From contig QHRT01000358.1 of the NCBI GenBank assembly GCA_003220195.1, forward strand, positions 1,855 to 8,816: a stretch of DNA of 6,962 nucleotides. The letters are read 5' to 3'. Shown here piece after piece: positions 5,573 to 6,962 of this stretch (the first letter of the stretch is position 1; every line of letters starts with the position of its first letter). The notes beneath the pieces are model-generated. The model saw only the letters and a list, made by a program, of their open reading frames with translations, had not been told where the DNA came from and made no database searches. Made by a program: the position numbers and the translations under genes. The stretch comes from Candidatus Rokuibacteriota bacterium. GTDB taxonomy: Bacteria > Methylomirabilota > Methylomirabilia > Rokubacteriales > CSP1-6.

Positions 5573-5579
5573 TTTGACT
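5567..5579. promoter_or_regulatory. 13-bp perfect palindrome over the hrcA -35 box, candidate operator
   Basis: AGTCAA and TTGACT form a perfect 6+6 bp inverted repeat around one central base. One arm is the hrcA -35 hexamer on the minus strand. A dimeric regulator bound here would block RNA polymerase. It does not resemble CIRCE (TTAGCACTC-N9-GAGTGCTAA). It could equally be a chance result of the -35 sequence; the binding protein is unknown. Confidence 0.4.
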
Positions 5580-5585
5580 GATCCA

Positions 5586-5651
5586 CATCGGGGGCGTTCC
5601 GCCGCTCCTCCACGGGAGCGTCCTCGCTCCCCCCGATGGCCTCCCATCGGG
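5586..5651. repeat. Cluster of mutually exclusive hairpins between hemW and hrcA
   Basis: Within 66 bp there are several perfect inverted repeats that share bases. CATCGGGGG (5586-5594) pairs with CCCCCGATG (5630-5638). CGCTCC (5603-5608) pairs with GGAGCG (5615-5620). GGGAGCG (5614-5620) pairs with CGCTCCC (5625-5631) around a 4-nt loop. CCCGATGG (5632-5639) pairs with CCATCGGG (5644-5651) around a 4-nt loop. They cannot all form together. The cluster lies after hemW and before the hrcA promoter. It may be a 3'-end structure or a REP-like palindromic element; there is no T run. Confidence 0.45.
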
Positions 5652-5668
5652 TCGAACCTGGATCGATT

Positions 5669-5687
5669 GCGCCGGCACAGCCGGCGC
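5669..5687. terminator. GC-rich stem-loop downstream of hemW
   Basis: A perfect 8-bp inverted repeat (GCGCCGGC and GCCGGCGC, 3-nt loop) lies 52 nt after the hemW stop. It is a stable hairpin at the position expected for a terminator or 3'-end protector. No T run follows, so it would need Rho or act mainly as an RNA-stability element. Confidence 0.35.
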
Positions 5688-5739
5688 TCGAAGGGCTTCT
5701 GCGAGCCGCTGGCGTCGTGGTCGTGCGCTTCGTGAACGA

Positions 5740-6873
5740 CTACAACAAGTCGACGAAGAGGGCGTCCGAGACGAGGAACCCGGCTTCGGTCAGGCGGACG
5801 CGGTCGCGTTCGTCGAGGAGCCATCCGGCGGCGCGCCACGACGCGACGCGCTCGGCCAGACGTCGATCGCCTTCGAGGCGAGCGGCGAGCCATTCGCGCG
5901 GAACGCCGTCGGACGTTCGGAGACCGAGGATCAACCGCTCGGCCAATGCCTGGCCTGTGTCGAGCCGTTCGAACGTCTCGATCGGGAGGCGACCGGCTTC
6001 GATCTCGCCGCAGTACCGTGCGACGGGCTTCGCGTTGCCCCACCGGACGTCGCCGAGGAATCCGCACGCGCCAGGCCCGAACGCAAGGTACTCGCCGCGG
6101 CGCCAGTACCCGAGGTTGTGCCGCGAGCGAAAGCCCGGACGCGCGTAGTTGGAGATTTCGTAGTGGTCGTAGCCGCGCGCGCGGGCCTCACGCGCCAGCG
6201 TCCAGTACTGCTCGACGACCGTGTCCTCGGGTGGCAGGCCGGGGACCTCGGTCGATCCCCAGACGCTGCCGGCATCGAGGGACAGGCCGTACGGGGACAG
6301 GTGGTCGGGTCGCCAGTCGAGGACCGCGCCGACCGTGCGACGCCATGCCGCGCCGTCCTGATCGGGCAACCCGTACATCAGATCCACGCTGACGTTGTCG
6401 CACCCCGCCGCGCGCGCCGCCTCGAACGCCCGGCGGGCGCCCGTCGACCCGTGGAGCCTGCCGAGCGTCAACAGAATCGCATCGTCGAGGGACTGGACGC
6501 CGAGGCTCACCCGCGTCACGCCCGACGCCCGGTAGGCCTCGAACTTCGGCCGCGTCACGCTCTCGGGATTGCACTCGATCGTGATCTCGGCGTCCGGCGC
6601 GACGACGAACGCGCGGCCGAGACTCGCCAGGATCCCGGCGAGATCGTCCGGGTGGAGCAGCGAGGGCGTTCCACCACCGAAGAACACCGAAGCCACGGCG
6701 ACGTCCGACGCCCATCCGGCCCTCGCGGCGATCGCGATCTCGCTCCGAACGGCGGAGACGTACCGGCGCATCGCTTCGTCGTCGTGCGGCGCCGTATTGA
6801 ACGCGCAGTAGTAGCACTTCTTCACGCAAAACGGGACGTGCACGTACACGCCGATCTCACGCGTCCGCGGCAT
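5740..6873 (-). CDS. hemW: Radical SAM heme chaperone HemW (HemN-like)
   Basis: HemW is a radical-SAM protein that binds heme and inserts it into target proteins such as respiratory enzymes. It was long misannotated as an oxygen-independent coproporphyrinogen oxidase. The 377-aa product has the 4Fe-4S motif C16-x3-C20-x2-C23 followed by AFN. True HemN has a fourth cysteine two residues on, which is absent here. Other marks are FFGGGTPSLL (64-73), ECNPESVT (100-107), SLGVQSLDD (123-131), DLMYGLPDQ (164-172) and the HemW-type HNLGYW motif (252-257), then a C-terminal wing (about 310-377). The ATG at 6873-6871 is chosen because it places VYVHVPFC at the family position and has GGTGAT about 5 nt upstream. 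A GTG at 6930-6928 would add 19 residues with no family match. The 89 bp upstream show no clear gene or promoter. Confidence 0.94.
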   Translation of the reverse strand: MPRTREIGVYVHVPFCVKKCYYCAFNTAPHDDEAMRRYVSAVRSEIAIAARAGWASDVAVASVFFGGGTPSLLHPDDLAGILASLGRAFVVAPDAEITIECNPESVTRPKFEAYRASGVTRVSLGVQSLDDAILLTLGRLHGSTGARRAFEAARAAGCDNVSVDLMYGLPDQDGAAWRRTVGAVLDWRPDHLSPYGLSLDAGSVWGSTEVPGLPPEDTVVEQYWTLAREARARGYDHYEISNYARPGFRSRHNLGYWRRGEYLAFGPGACGFLGDVRWGNAKPVARYCGEIEAGRLPIETFERLDTGQALAERLILGLRTSDGVPREWLAARLEGDRRLAERVASWRAAGWLLDERDRVRLTEAGFLVSDALFVDLL

Positions 6874-6962
6874 GACATCACCGAGAACGCCAAGCGCGGC
6901 AAATGATGAGGGTGATCGAGCGTTAATCACATTCGTGTTCCACGGACCAAGATCGGCGGGTG

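Noticed and set aside
5640..5670. A tRNA T-arm-like stretch (GGTTCGAC on the minus strand)
   Set aside because: The flanking bases do not form a 5-bp stem and no other tRNA arms are present.
4364..6067. A 567-codon minus-strand frame spanning hrcA and part of hemW
   Set aside because: It is out of frame with both conserved genes and is Arg-rich throughout.
6874..6930. GTG at 6930 as the hemW start
   Set aside because: It adds 19 residues with no HemW likeness; the ATG at 6873 has GGTGAT upstream and fits the family start.
6928..6955. A possible sigma-70 promoter for hemW (TTGGTC-N17-ATTAAC)
   Set aside because: Only about 3 of 6 matches in each hexamer; it cannot be told from chance.

Overview
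This window is a compact, co-directional chromosomal segment. Every gene I can support lies on the minus strand, so the map reads from right to left. In transcription order it runs hemW, hrcA, grpE, dnaJ, prmA, rsmE, an archease-like gene, a 32-codon membrane-protein gene, and the 5' end of lpxC, which runs off the left edge. The DNA is very GC-rich and the genes have strongly GC-biased third codon positions, so long open shadow frames fill both strands. LpxC (lipid A synthesis) implies a diderm, Gram-negative bacterium. HrcA-type heat-shock control, a sigma-54-type promoter and the base composition would fit a GC-rich Acidobacteriota or a similar phylum. That placement is inference, not proof.

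Right part (about 4390-6962): hemW, a radical-SAM heme chaperone, is followed by about 200 bp of hairpin-rich spacer. Then comes hrcA, the heat-shock repressor, with a good sigma-70-like promoter whose -35 box lies in a 13-bp perfect palindrome. I found no CIRCE operator anywhere in the window. A stem-loop follows hrcA, and a TATAAT box 7 bp before the grpE ATG suggests a leaderless mRNA for the next operon.

Middle part (661-4386): grpE, dnaJ, prmA, rsmE and the archease-like gene are packed as one operon with a 1-nt gap, a 1-nt overlap (TAGTG), a 26-nt overlap and a 14-nt gap. The likely theme is protein folding plus maturation of the translation machinery: GrpE and DnaJ are DnaK co-chaperones, PrmA methylates ribosomal protein L11, and RsmE methylates U1498 of 16S rRNA. 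dnaK itself is absent. DnaJ lacks about 22-23 residues of C-terminal domain I. rsmE has no ATG, GTG or TTG start that would give a full-length protein and seems to begin at CTG. The archease-like protein keeps the fold signature but has lost the residues expected at the metal and active site.

Left part (1-660): a 32-aa single-pass membrane protein has its own Shine-Dalgarno sequence and a promoter candidate. It is followed by a 217-bp control region before lpxC. That region holds a near-consensus -24/-12 sigma-54 promoter and, about 145 bp upstream of the predicted start, a perfect 7+7 bp inverted repeat that looks like an enhancer-binding-protein site. Sigma-54 control of lpxC, together with the small membrane protein beside it, is the most unusual arrangement here. 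No RNA genes, CRISPR arrays or mobile elements were seen.
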